DNA of 64,000 bases, taken from NCBI GenBank assembly GCA_029963845.1, contig JANEYF010002701.1, forward strand, positions 62,001 through 126,000, given 5' to 3'. Origin of the DNA: Rhamnusium bicolor. Lineage: Eukaryota > Arthropoda > Insecta > Coleoptera > Cerambycidae. Under the pieces are notes generated by a model, which saw nothing but the letters and a program-made list of their open reading frames with translations, was not told the DNA's origin and did not search any database. The position numbers and the translations under genes are program-made. Positions within the stretch are counted from its first letter, which is position 1. Every line of letters begins with the position of its first letter. Below, piece after piece: positions 1 to 10,955 of the stretch.

Positions 1-428
1 AAATACTCCCAAAAATACCGCTCTATAGAGTCCAACATAACTTAGTTTGAGCCCCAATATTTTCATATATTTTTCCGCTGTAAAGCAATTTCCATATGCT
101 TCTAAAAGCGTTTTAGTTCTAGCAGTAAAAACGTTTAAAGAAATAATGGCGGAAATTACTACTTGAATATGCAAGTAAAGGTTTATGAATGCTATGAATG
201 TCCCATAATCTTCTTCCATCTCTTTCATAATTGACAGAGACATTGCCAGCAGCATTAAGAGATTATACCCTACAACATAAAAAAATCTGTCAAAATACAG
301 TGACAATTTATAAGGCAAAGTTTGTTTTTAAATGTACTGAGTGGGAAATTTTCCCTGAGCTTGAAGGTATTTCCGTAATGTTAGAAAAACTGTTTTTATC
401 TTTGGTTTACAAATTTTCTGAAATGAAA
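1..428 (-). repeat. Left arm of a 0.4-kb inverted repeat (partner 5578-5993)
   Basis: Bases 1-428 are the reverse complement of about 5578-5993 with scattered substitutions and small indels. The match is still running at base 1, so the arm extends left of the window. The arms enclose about 5.1 kb. I see no terminal motif or target duplication that would define a transposon. The arms contain a protein-like frame, described separately. Confidence 0.8.
75..325 (-). pseudogene. Multi-membrane-span protein fragment in left arm
   Basis: On the minus strand one frame stays open for about 83 codons. It includes two hydrophobic segments (around FFYVVGYNLLMLLAMSLSIM and NLYLHIQVVISAIISLNVF) separated by an acidic loop (KEMEEDYG). 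It ends in a frameshift near an A-run at about 75. There is no start codon or clear splice context. The layout is compatible with a piece of an insect chemoreceptor-like or other polytopic membrane protein. That is only an impression from hydropathy; I do not recognise the gene. Confidence 0.3.
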
Positions 429-2965
429 CCAAAATGTTCTAAACTTTGAAAAACATAAATTAAATCCTATAATATTAGGACAATTCATTGTTTACACGAA
501 GACATAAGTACCAAAGGAATTATATTAGTACTATTACTACTATTATAAAAAAAATAAAACAAGAATGTTAAAGATAAAGGAATTCTGCAATAAATTCTAT
601 TGGGGACATGGTGGTGCGAGTTTAACTTAGCTTACAGAATTACTTTTTTTATTATAAAAACTGAAAGTGGTGAATTCCATCACCATAAATTCTAGGGCTG
701 CATCCTCTTTACTAAAACAAATCTAGATTTCATAGATTTAAGGGAACTACTTTGTGCGTTTAAAAATATTTATATTTTACAAATGAAAACAAATGAAAAA
801 TAACATTCCATTGACAAACATTTATTTCTAACGCGATAAAATACATGAAAACTTTCAACAAGCAAATGGTTTGAAATCAACGGACCAAATTTATGGCCTC
901 CTCGGTTACACGATTTGACTTTGCTATATTTCGTGTTCTATTTTATTTAAAATAAAATACCAGGCCTCATCAAAATTACTGACAACTCAAAAACAACAGA
1001 AGAAGATGCGAAATCTTTGTTTTCACCATTAAAGTAGTCTAAAAATGTGGCTAATATACATGTCCTCAGAAATCAAAACAATTAAATTAAAGATAGTGAT
1101 AAAGAGAGAAAACGGATTTAAAACTGAAGGATGGGAAAAAAATAGAGTACAAGTCTTAATTCGCGTCGTCATATCTCAATGCGGTTAATACTATTGCATA
1201 ATTTCTAGTGTAAAAGAAGATATAAAATTTGTAACCATTCCATGTGAATTTTAACTTGTCTGCGTTTTAGTAGGAAACATATTGGTATGACATTTTAGCC
1301 ATAAATTGTAGCAAGTTTTAAACAACACAGAGGAAGAAATTTAATAAATTAAAAGTTGGAGATATCCGAAATATGCTGTAAAAATTGTAACCAACCGTTT
1401 GTTGGGCAATCGAGACAAACATGTTTGACTAAGTTTAAGGATCATATAACCCATGTCAAATATGGAAGAACTGCGATCAGCCTAGTGGTGGCCTGAATGT
1501 ATTCGAAAATGAATAATGATAGATATGATACTAGTGACAGTAAATCGAATACATTCTTAATTGAATTCCATGTAATTTCAGATGATGCTCACTAGGGTGT
1601 CGACGCTTGAGTGTACTGGATCATGTTATGAAGTGTGAACATTAATTAGGTGATGGAGCCATAAAGAATTACAACTTTTCAGGCATGAATCTGACAGTTT
1701 TTGTTTTAGTTCCCTATTGGAATTCCAGTAAAGAATATACCAGTTACACATGTAAGTAATTATTAAATATCACAATGAAATAACAAATTTGAACATTTTC
1801 TACTTTTGGCCACTAATTCGAAAGTTCGGACGATTTTGAATTGGTGAAATTTTTTAACAACAAAAAAAAAACTTTTTAATAATTTTAATAGAAATAGATT
1901 GAGTGATTCAATGTGGCTATTAGAAAAAAATAGTACGGAGAATTAAAGGATGGGAATTCAACTTACAAGTGACCAAAATATATTTCTTTTTGTTCGTATT
2001 ATAATAAATAAAATACCCTCTCGGAGACCATATTCTTGAATACGGTGTCATTCCAAATGCAATATATATCCAATATGTGAAATCAAGAATCCCATAAACA
2101 TTCTTAAATGATTTAAAGTTTTCCCAATAATCGGCATTTTTCAAGAGACAAAGTACTTTATGCTTCAGTTTTGTCTGGGATTTCATTTTAATTACTAAAT
2201 AGCCAACAGTAATATCAATTGTAATATGATTATCAGAGTCTTTTATATATGTATATATGTTTACCACTTACCTAAATTATATAACGATAATGGGAATACT
2301 AATAAATTATTTAAATTAATAATATTACTAGTATTTTTTCATTTAAATTTATTAAAACTAGATACAAGAGCACTTTTTAGATTCTAATGTTCATTTGATG
2401 AAAGTTAATCGGTAATTATTATCAATATATTATTTTATACACATGGTGAATCAGATTTTTGGAGGAAACTTTATATTGAAGCACCTCAGCCCTGGATTAC
2501 TTCATCACAGATATTTTTCCTATATTTTCTACATAAAACTAAATTATTTCCAAGCATTTGTCTCATTAAATTCCAAATTAATTATTACATAAAAAAGGTT
2601 AAACCACTTTCTTATAATTTTGGCAGAAAAACGCAGGTATTCAAACTATAGTGTTTAAATTATTCATCTAAGTAAAATAACACACAGTATTCATTTAAAT
2701 ATTTTAAAACGTCGACAAAACTGTATAAAATCTCAAAGAGTTCTTCAGCCGAGAAAATGCAACATAAACAAACAGACGTAAACACGTAGGGTTGTAAGAG
2801 ATTTTACCAAGAATAGGGTCGAAGGTTAATAAAGATAATGTCATTATGTCACCTTTCACTTTAAGTACCGTGTGTTATCACTAGCGTTTGGCTATCTCCG
2901 TCAAGCTTACAGACTTGAACAACAATCTCCCTCACGGGAAATCATATATATACGCGAGACGGCGT
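429..2965. other. AT-rich non-coding stretch, nothing recognised
   Basis: No convincing coding frame, RNA gene or repeat pair was found. Short open frames here (for example a 115-codon minus frame at 1920-2267) are low-complexity and match nothing I know. It lies inside the inverted arms 1-428 / 5578-5993. Confidence 0.5.
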
Positions 2966-3165
2966 ATAGTCGTGGTCACATCTTTGTCAACCATAGTGTT
3001 ACGCTGGCTCTCCGGAGCCTGGAAGTCAAAGATAGACCGCTCTCCCGGCTTTCATAGCCGCCGTCACCGTTGTCGTCAGACCTTTGGCAACCATAGTATT
3101 ACACTAGCTCCCCGGAGCTCGGAAGTCAAAGAGAAACCACTACTCCGGTTTTCATAACCGCCGTT
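2966..3165 (+). repeat. 100-bp tandem duplication in a GC-richer island
   Basis: Two diverged copies at 2966-3065 and 3066-3165 share the order CAACCATAGT..TTAC, CCGGAGC, GGAAGTCAAAGA and TTTCATA(G/A)CCGCCGT. The block is visibly richer in G+C and CpG than its surroundings. It could be part of an LTR or a promoter-proximal 5' leader of the short ORF that follows at 3291; nothing decides between these. Confidence 0.6.
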
Positions 3166-3290
3166 AAGGACAGAGAGCCCCACTTAATTAGCATTCCACA
3201 CATTTTGTGCAGAAATCTCTGTAGCCTGGTCTCTGTGACCGAGAACCTGTACACTGCTTTGTACTAAGTACCGCCGACGCCACCGCCGAC

Positions 3291-3500
3291 ATGGAGAAAA
3301 ATAACACAGAGGTTACTCAAGAACCCAGGGGAGTAAACAACGCGGACTCTCCATGTGTACACGAATGGGTGAGGATGGCATTAAATAATTTTTATACCAC
3401 GTTGCCATTCTCTCCGTACTCGAGCTCACTAAATTTCATTAAAACTAAATCAGTTTCTTTTGTTACAAGTGAAATAGCAGCGTTAATCAAGGTACGACTC
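3291..3500 (+). CDS. Orphan ORF downstream of the GC-rich island, possible first exon
   Basis: The ATG lies in a fair start context (GCCGACATGG). The peptide begins MEKNNTEVTQEPRGVNN and stays open for 78 codons. The part up to about 3500 ends ..SEIAALIK just before a GTACGA that could be a weak donor. Codon use looks less random than in neighbouring AT-rich frames. I do not recognise a family and see no following exon. It may be an unidentified host exon, a mobile-element gene start or a chance ORF. Confidence 0.2.
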
Positions 3501-3639
3501 TGTATGCTTGGGGTTTCGCGGTTTTAATAAGATTTGACAGGTGGTTTCTCAATACCATTTTCATTAATAATTATGACATTCAATATTAACTTAGATAAGA
3601 TCAGGTATCAGTAATCGGAACTTTCGTTCATGTGTCCAT

Positions 3640-4330
3640 AGCACTGTTGGGTCAGGCTTAAGAATAAGATGATGTAAATAGTAAATAAAGGTCAGCTGAA
3701 TCAGCAATGTAACTTTATAAATTGTCACGCCTTGTCTGAGGGACCGACCCAACAGCGGTCAACACAATATGTTGAATTCATTCAACCCTCTGAGGTGTAC
3801 ACCATGGGACTATATCTCTCGACAGGAGGTCCGGTGGTGGGCACCCTGTGGGCATCGTTTAATGTGTTATGACCACAGCCTCCGTACGCGTGCCGTGGAT
3901 GCAGTTGACGTCTGCCAGTACTTTACAAAGCGCTGCGAGGTGGTTCGTTTCACCTTGGTTTGAGCCTTGACGGCGGGGTGTATTCGATAGCCAAACAATT
4001 AACTAGACAGTTGTCCCAATGAGTATTGTTTGGCAGCGTAATTTGTGTTTGGAGTGTTGCTGTACTGCGGTATTTCGTCCACGAGTCAGTAAAGCATGGT
4101 TATCTGCGTCTGTCTGTCTTATTTGGAGGACGTTTGGGTCCTCCATACAAGAGAAGTTTCTCTTGCACCTATGTGTAAGGTTTTACATATGTTACTTCCA
4201 GTACAAGGCGGTAGTTTCCGCCGCATGTAACAAAGTCTTGTTACATTGCAGGTCAACTAGCTGTTTTCGTGTAGACAGTTGTCTATGCATAGAAATAAAT
4301 TTGTTAAAACTTTATTTGAGTTTCCTCGAC
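3640..4330 (+). other. Possible LTR-like or unidentified mobile-element block
   Basis: A GC-richer stretch without a credible coding frame. It contains a complementary pair CTGTTGGGTC (3647) / GACCCAACAG (3746). Near its right side it has an AATAAA-like signal (about 4289) followed by T-rich sequence, an arrangement seen in LTR R/U5 regions. No second copy, primer-binding site or TG..CA boundary was found, so solo LTR is only a suggestion. Confidence 0.2.
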
Positions 4331-5577
4331 TTATTTCTAGTTTCAGGTACAAAAGTGAATTCTAAGCAAATTAGTAATAATAAATATAAAGTCAAATCTT
4401 ACTTATATTTTTCTTTGCTTTTACATATATCAGTGCAGTGCAGATTAAGGTTCACAATAATTGGTTAAAGTAGGTAATCAAATTAAAACAAATTAAATTT
4501 CTAAGCGAAACAAAGTAATACCAAACTTAATAAACATATCTGAAACGGTTACAATAACACAACAAATTTGAGGTCCTACCACTAAAACTAGACGATCACG
4601 AAAAAGGTCAATTAATTTATGAAGTATTACCTGTCGTTTCACGACAAGGTCAAACTTATCAAAAGAGGAATCACTTAAATAATCAAATTAAGAAAATAAG
4701 AGTATATACGAGGGTGGGATGGGATGTCACACTGGTGCAGTAGTGATAAGAGTATAAACTAATCCCACTACACAACAACAGAAGGGGGTGGGCTGTTACA
4801 GTTTGGCGGTAGAACTTCGAAAAATAATGCCAGTCTGCTACATAAACTTTACCTCGAATGGGCATTGGGTACGTTTTTAAGTTACATAGTAATAATATTA
4901 ATATATTTCAAGTAATTTTCTGTAATATTTTTCAAACAAATAAGCATGTTAAAAAAATATTCGGTGTGGTAAATAAAGTCTAAAATCTGACTACTCATAA
5001 AACCTCAACAACATTTATCTTATACCCACTGATTGTGAGTTGAAACATTTTTGTTTTTTGATATTTTTTACGTCAACAAATTTCCTGTTTATTTTCTTGG
5101 GAGACACGCCATTTTCTAGATAATTTTAATAAGTATTTTTGATAATACACAGTCCACGAACATCTTTCAGCAAGACGCAAAATTGATAGGTTCGGGGTGT
5201 GAAGGATAGTGGTGCGTGTGTCTACCCAAACCTCTCGGGTTTAAAACCGGGCAGGACTAAGTCGATGAAGCATAGTGGAAGAGTGGACTTGCTTACGTCA
5301 CCATTTTTAGATGGAATGTAAAACTGGGTTCTTGTAATTGCGATGTGAGCATGTAAAAGATTCCTACCTCCACGACAAAGTGGGAGTTTGGCAAAACTTC
5401 CAGGTAAGAGATGCCAGTGCTTACACAAGCACTGATGAGCTTATCTCTTGGTTAGATGGTACTTGAAATAGACCGACGTAAAATAACTGATTAGCAGGGG
5501 CCGGAAATGTTTTTCATTTTTTAAAACCGGCATTATAAAACAAATATGAATATTAATAAACACATCACATAAAAATA
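4331..5577. other. Non-coding stretch, nothing firm
   Basis: No gene was recognised. Around 5225-5250 the sequence GGGTTTAAAACC faintly resembles a degenerate Pol III B box on either strand. Without an A box or a second copy it is not called a tRNA or SINE. Confidence 0.4.
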
Positions 5578-5993
5578 CCATCAGAAAATTTGTAAACTAA
5601 AGATAGAAATAGTTTTTCTAAATTTACAGAAATAACTTCAAGCCCAGGGAAAATTTCCCACCCAGTACATTTAAAAAGAAACTTTGCCTTATAAATTGTC
5701 ACTGTATTTTGACAGATTTTTTTTATGTTATAGGGTATAATCTCTTAATGCTGCTGTCAATGTCTCTGTCAATTATGAAAGAGATGGAAGAAGATTATGG
5801 GACATTCATAGCATTCATAAACCTTTATTAGCATATTCAAGTAGTAATTTCCGCCATTATTTCTTTAAACGTTTTTACTGCTAGAACTAAAACGCTTTTA
5901 GAAGCATATGGAAATTGCTTTACAGCGAAAAAAATATATGAAAATATTGGGGCTCAACTAAGCTGTGTTGGACTCTATACAGCTCTATTTTTT
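5578..5993 (+). repeat. Right arm of the 0.4-kb inverted repeat
   Basis: Reverse complement of 1-428. The same membrane-protein-like frame is present on the + strand, from the poly-T near 5715 to about 5990. It is interrupted by one TAG near 5826 where the left arm has TTG. It runs on through GAQLSCVGLYTALFFIVF, so this arm preserves a further hydrophobic segment. A Penelope-like element relic starts about 45 bases beyond the arm. Confidence 0.75.
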
Positions 5994-6036
5994 ATAGTAT
6001 TTCTTATACCAATAATTATAAGTGTTATGCAAGTGA

Positions 6037-6856
6037 CAACTACCATTTTTAGATGTATTAATAATTAGAAATAGTGAAAATAAGTTAGAATTTGACATAT
6101 ACCTATAGAAAAGATACCAGTGCTTTAACTTTTACATATATCCTTCAGAAATCTTACCGTTATGCTCAACACAAAATGGTGAGTTTTAATTTTCTAGTTC
6201 ATCGCCTATAGATAAAGGACGCAGCTGTGAGTAATAGATATTCTGGAAATTTAGTTGATAAAATAATAGTTAAGAAATGTAAATTTAAATAAACTTCGAA
6301 ATTTCTAAATCCGCAATCTGTATCAATTCCATACGGTCCTTGATTTACTCGTAGCATTGGTAAGCTTTTTGAAGATATAGGTACACTGGTTCATTCATCG
6401 GAAAATAAACTAAGTACAACGACTTTTAGGCAATTCAAAAGACAAAATTGAAACAAGTGAAAGGTCGGGAATTTACGAAACTAGCTATAAGGAGTGTAAT
6501 TAAAAGTATGTTGGACAAATTAGACGATCAATTCAAACTAGATTCAAAGAGCATATGACTCTCAAATTTGGTAGAAGATTTAAGACTACTGTTTCCCAAC
6601 ATATTTGAGAACAACCATAAAATAGATAGTAGTAATTTAAGATTAATTAGAAATGTAACAAATTTTAAGCAACTGGATGCCTTTCAAGAGCATAAATAGT
6701 GACAGCGGACCAATCCCATATAGTCCTCTTTAATGGTTCACCGAACCGTAACAAAGTATAAATGTGATGCATTGTTAGCATAAGGTTAGTTTAAATCATC
6801 TCCAGATGATGCAAACTTGGCTGATGAAATCGCGTCATATGCACTGGTGTTTTTAT
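6037..6856 (+). mobile_element. Penelope-like element relic A (RT tail, GIY-YIG region, 3' end)
   Basis: The start translates as LPFLDVL-IRNSENKLEFD-Y, identical in layout to the post-YVDD part of two other copies in this window (13529-13897 and 52174-52497, both minus). Further on, YVGQ-RRSIQTRFKEHM (about 6505-6560) is the GIY-YIG endonuclease signature found only in Penelope-like elements among retroelements. Several stops and frameshifts show it is dead. The 3' end carries an ATCATC..GATGAT hairpin near 6800 and stops where the foldback element at 6857 begins. Confidence 0.75.
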
Positions 6857-7218
6857 GAACGTAGTCCAATAGTGAGGCCCACTATTGGACTACGTTCATC
6901 CTAAGAAACAATTTTTTTTATTAAAACCGAAACTATTTGGACAAAAATATAATCTAAAAATTTTATTAAAACAAAAATTATTCTTCAACTTCGCTAGTCT
7001 TGATTAGTAAAAAATAAAAAGACAGAAAAAAACCGTAACCTTAATCTTAAAAACTTCTCAACTTTGCTGGTAATCAACCCGAGAAATTTCATTTAGCTAT
7101 CCCCATGACTTCACATCGAAAGTTTTAAACTTTGTACAAACTGTAAAACGCGAAAATCCCACTTTTTAATTAAGAAACAGAAGGTATTATGGGCAAGGCA
7201 CGAACAAAGAATGTAAAC

Positions 7219-7262
7219 CGTGGACACGTGTGTTTCGGACTTATGGTCCTTATTGGCATGAT
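7219..7262 (-). ncRNA. Degenerate hammerhead ribozyme motif, left arm
   Basis: On the minus strand a stem II GGAC-CAUAA-GUCC is followed by GAAACACACGUGUC. The catalytic CUGAUGA is changed to CCAAUAA and stem I is partly lost. The element is recognisable by comparison with 7653-7696 but should be inactive. Confidence 0.5.
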
Positions 7263-7652
7263 GCTGCTAAGTTGAAAGGGTGGCACAACTTATCACAACG
7301 GCACAAAGAAAATCACTGACAGGCAGTGAGTTGCTCATATGTGGCTGTAATTGAATGACCCCATGTTAACACGAAGACAACTATAGCTACCTGCATGGAA
7401 TTCCCTACATAGCGAATGTAAAACAATAGAGGATGTTTCTTCCCGCAGTAACATCTTCCATCCTCTATTATTTTACATTCATTGTGTATGAAATTCCACT
7501 ATAGTTGCCTCCATAGCAATACTGTCTGTCGCCCTGTTAACACAGGGTCTTTTCAATTGCAGCCGTAAATGAGCGACTGGCCGTCTTATCACTATCAGTG
7601 ATTTCCTTTTAGTCGGTTTCTTAAGTTGTGAAATCCTTTCAACTTAGTAGCA

Positions 7653-7696
7653 CCATGCTGATGAGCACCATAAGTTCGAAACACATGAGTCCATGG
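7653..7696 (+). ncRNA. Hammerhead ribozyme motif, right arm
   Basis: The order is stem I 5' strand CCATG (7653-7657), core CTGATGA (7658-7664), stem II GCAC-CATAA-GTTC with one mismatch, core GAAA (7678-7681), a short stem III ending in GTC, and stem I 3' strand CATGG (7692-7696). Stem I pairs perfectly over five bases. The predicted cleavage is after C7691. This matches the type I hammerhead layout known from Penelope-like elements and retrozymes. The weakened stem II makes activity doubtful. Confidence 0.6.
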
Positions 7697-8488
7697 TTTG
7701 CATCTCTTGTGGGGCCTCACTCATGATACTTTCTGACTCTTAATTAAAAAGTGAGATTTTCACCTTTTTACATTTTGTAAAAAAATTTAAAATTCTCGAT
7801 GTTGTCATGGGGCTAGCTGAATGAAATTTATTGGGTTGATTGCCAGTAAAGTATAGTTTTTGAGATGGTTACTAAAATTTTCTTTCTATCTTTTTATTTT
7901 TCGCTTGTCGTGTATGGTTAAGAAATAATTTTTGTTTTAATAAAATTTTAAGATTTTTTTTGTACAAAAAAATATGTTTCTCAGGACGATAGGCCCACTA
8001 TTGGATTACGTTCATAAAAAAAATCATGACGCTAGTACTAAGAGTTAAGTCAGAATGACGAAATTTGTGGGAAAAACCGGATTTTAGTTAAGAATATACG
8101 AAAACCGGAATAACTCTTCTCCACAAATGGAGGCCTGTTTGATACGTATTGAGATCCTCTATCACCCTGTGCCAGTTGGTCCGTCCTCAGTGGAAAACCC
8201 TGTATAAAAAATCTGCAAATTTTAAAAAGTAGTTACTAGCGACTGTGGCGTTTCAACAACATACATATTTTATGTCAATAAAATAGAACGAAAATGCACA
8301 AGAATATATAGTTTCCTATTCCGTAGTAGTAATTAGCAACTATTTTTATTTCAGTAGTCAAGTGATATAGATAACACGTAGCCTCCATATAGGCAAAATA
8401 ATTATTTAGCGATATGAGTATTTAATATAAGTTAGACAATAATAAATAAGTATAGTAAATCGAACAGTATGCTGAAAACTACTATAAA

Positions 8489-8705
8489 ATGAAAGTTTTA
8501 ACTTATTTTGTTTTGGTAACCATCATTATTAATATTAATTCAATATCGATTTATTCGAATGTTTTGTATTTCAAAACAGTCTTTAATTACTTGAAAATTA
8601 AAGCTGAAGATGTAATAGAAAAAGGGGGTGGAAACACGCAGTGTTCTAAAGATTTAAAAACTCTATTTATTGACTTAATATCCAAGAAAAAATGGTCGTT
8701 CGAAA
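8489..8705 (+). CDS. nrf-6-like: NRF-6-like acyltransferase, exon 1 (N-terminus)
   Basis: First coding exon of the one host gene I can assemble, residues 1-72 plus one base. The protein opens with a hydrophobic leader (MKVLTYFVLVTIIININS), consistent with a signal peptide. It then enters the extracellular NRF domain, with its first cysteine in QCSKDLKTLFIDL. The donor is AAA|GTAAGT. The start is the only in-frame ATG before the leader; an upstream ATG at 8470 closes after six codons. Joining to exon 2 recreates a methionine codon (A|TG) and gives the family motif MLDASGK. NRF-6-like proteins are multi-span membrane proteins with an N-terminal cysteine-rich NRF domain and a C-terminal acyltransferase-3 domain. 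In C. elegans NRF-6 acts in uptake or transport of small hydrophobic compounds; the function in insects is largely uncertain. Confidence 0.8.
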
Positions 8706-9250
8706 GTAAGTATACAACATATTAAATATTATTATCGAACTATACAGGGAGTCTCAAATTGGTGGGGACTGAAGTGTTTTACCCACAGTGTGCATTAGAT
8801 AGAGCAACAGCGATTGCACATTGTCGAGGTCAATTTTTAACGAAAATTGAATGATCAAACGTCTACTTCAGTATCTCTTATTGTTTTCGAGATATAGGCC
8901 AAAATTGAATTTTTACGAATTTTGGTTAGGTTCTATAACATTTTTATCTGTAGATATTGTTTCAAACGGTAAAAACTTTTTAAATATAGTATTTTACGTC
9001 GATTAAGATTATGAAAAATACACTGAATTGTCTCCATGGTTCGCTGCTTGTGAAACATTGTTAAAGTCATTAAAAATAAAAAGACTTTTGCTTTTAAGTG
9101 TTTCAAAAATATTTTATTAAAACTCTGTTTGGGCTCTTTAGGCCTTTCTTAGGATTACAGATGATACTAGATTTTAAATCGTGTTACTTACTTATATATC
9201 ACAACTGTGCAGTATAATACAATTATAAAGTAGATATTAAATTTTATGGT
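8706..9250. other. Start of intron 1, no element resolved
   Basis: Contains a TATACAGGGAGTC sequence at about 8741, similar to the ends of mariner-type insect repeats, and AT-rich sequence with no coding frame. No matching second terminus was identified. Confidence 0.4.
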
Positions 9251-9254
9251 ATGA

Positions 9255-10192
9255 AACAATTGAAATTTCTTTAAATTATACTATTTTGTCTAAAATGACC
9301 GGTAAAAGTTATGTGATCATTTGTTATGTTTTTATTATTTTTAACAGCTTTTTTAATTTCTAATATTTCTAATAAATCTGATTTTTTACCTTTATTTTCT
9401 GAATGAAATAAGTCGATATTATTCAAATTTATAAAATGATTATTTTCTATACAGTGCGCTGACATACCGGTGTTATATATATATATTGTTCAAAATAGAT
9501 TTTTTATGTTCCTTGATCCGTTTGTTTACATTTCGACCAGTTTGTCCAACATTTTAGCTCATATACTCTAGTTTCTTACAATTTATCTGGTTTTTATTTA
9601 TTATTTGATAGAATTTGTCTAATGTTATTTTTATTTACGGAAATCGTTTTACATCCTAAACTTTTTAACTTATTACTAACCTTATTACTAATCTTAGATC
9701 TATAATTGATATACAATTATTTATAATTTGTCTTGGGAACTTCTCAACCAGTATAAAGCTCATTTAGAATATTTTTCCTTTGTTTCGTAATTTATTAAAT
9801 TAACAATGAAATTTTCTTGGTATTCATTATTATTGGCATTGGCTGTGTTTTTAATTATTTTTACTTCTTTTTCAAAATTTTCTCGAAAATGTTAATAGTC
9901 GGTTAATGAAACTATGAAATGGTGAGAATTTTATTTGTAGCGACTGTTTGGAACAATTGTGAATTACCGTGTCCATACAACTGGGTTTGAGATATATATC
10001 AAATTCTAGGAATTTATTATTATTTTTTAAGTTTACGTCTAAAAAGTTTAAGCCATTTTCATTTTCAGTTTCTAATGTAAATTGGATTTTTTGAATTAAA
10101 TGAATAATAGGTTTAAAAACTGGTTTAATTGCCGTTCTGCTCTCTTCCAAATATAAAACACATCATCTACATAACGTGTCCAGTAAAATACC
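9255..10192 (-). mobile_element. Penelope-like element relic F (RT and GIY-YIG, second lineage)
   Basis: On the minus strand the sequence near 10190-10140 reads YWTRYVDDVFYIWKR. The YVDD is the reverse-transcriptase metal-binding box, and the following FTLETENENGLNFLDV is the usual Penelope motif. The endonuclease part near 9600-9500 has NCKKLEYMS and VGQTGRNVNKRIKEHK. The C-terminal piece around 9271-9465 includes H-CIENNHFIN. Stops and frameshifts separate the pieces. The sequence differs clearly from copies A, B and C, so this is another lineage. The 5' part of the RT is missing. Confidence 0.78.
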
Positions 10193-10199
10193 GAAAACA

Positions 10200-10955
10200 A
10201 AAAAAATTGTAAACTTCCTACTTTCTAAAAAACCCGTTTTTTAAAAATTGGGATTTTACGATTTGTTTGTTTTCGCCTCTTTTTCCAAAAACTATGCTAG
10301 AAGCAGGACATTGTTACCAATTGTTCAATGCTACAACTATAACAATAAAACATAGATAAAAATTGAATTTCTTAAAAAAGGAGGATTTTTATCTTTTTTC
10401 ACTTTTCTTTCCTTAAGAATTGTGCTAGTTAGGAAATTATTACAACATGGTAGTACAGTGTTCAGCACAACTAGTACAATAAGATGCAATGCTAAAAACT
10501 TAATATTTCAAAAAGTGGGGGCTACGAATTTGTTCCTTTTTCGTTTTTATCGAAAACTGCGCTAGTTAGGAAATTATTTCCAACGGTGCACTGTTCAGTA
10601 CTAGTGCAATTCGGTACAATGATAAAGACTTAATATTTCACAAAGTGGGGGCTACGAATTTTTCCTTTTTTTCGTTTTTTAGAAAATTGCACTAGTTAGA
10701 AAATTATTTCCAATGGTACAGTATATAGTATAACTAGTACAATGTAATACTTACAATAATAAAAATCCAATATTTGAAAAATGGGGTTATTAGAATTTTT
10801 TAATTTTTTTTGTTTTTTCGAAAACTGCGCTAGTTAGGAAATTATTTCCAATGGTTTGGTGTTCAGTATAATAAGTACAACGTGGTACAATGACAAAAAG
10901 TTAATATTTCAAAAAGTGGGGCTATGATTTTTCCTTTTTAATTTTTTTTGGAAAA
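10200..10955 (+). repeat. About 130-bp minisatellite, five diverged units
   Basis: Units can be phased on GCTAGTTAGGAAATTATT at 10423, 10561, 10691 and 10829, with a more diverged first unit at 10296. Spacings are 127, 138, 130 and 138 bases. Each unit also contains a GGGG(G)CTACGAATTT-like block. The array lies exactly between a Penelope relic and the truncated end of Transib copy 1. Confidence 0.75.

Larger units (their letters stand above)
6857..8016. mobile_element. 1.15-kb foldback element with hammerhead-like motifs
   Basis: The whole segment is an imperfect palindrome centred near 7445. The outer ends read ATGAACGTAGTCCAATAGTG (6857 side) and its complement at about 7990-8013. The left end carries an extra inverted copy of the terminal 18 bases, giving a short perfect stem at 6860-6895. 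Arms of roughly 550 bases match throughout with moderate divergence. There is no coding frame. Each arm contains one hammerhead-ribozyme-like sequence. I see no clear target duplication. Confidence 0.7.

Noticed and set aside
1920..2267. 115-codon minus-strand ORF
   Set aside because: No recognisable domain, AT-driven residues (I, Y, K, N), no supporting context.
6795..6840. A hammerhead ribozyme at the 3' end of Penelope copies A and C (CTGATGAAAT near 6818; GATGATGCC..TTGATGAAAC near 51430, minus)
   Set aside because: CTGATGA and GAAAC are not separated by a proper stem II, and no stem I partner is evident. Too degenerate to call.
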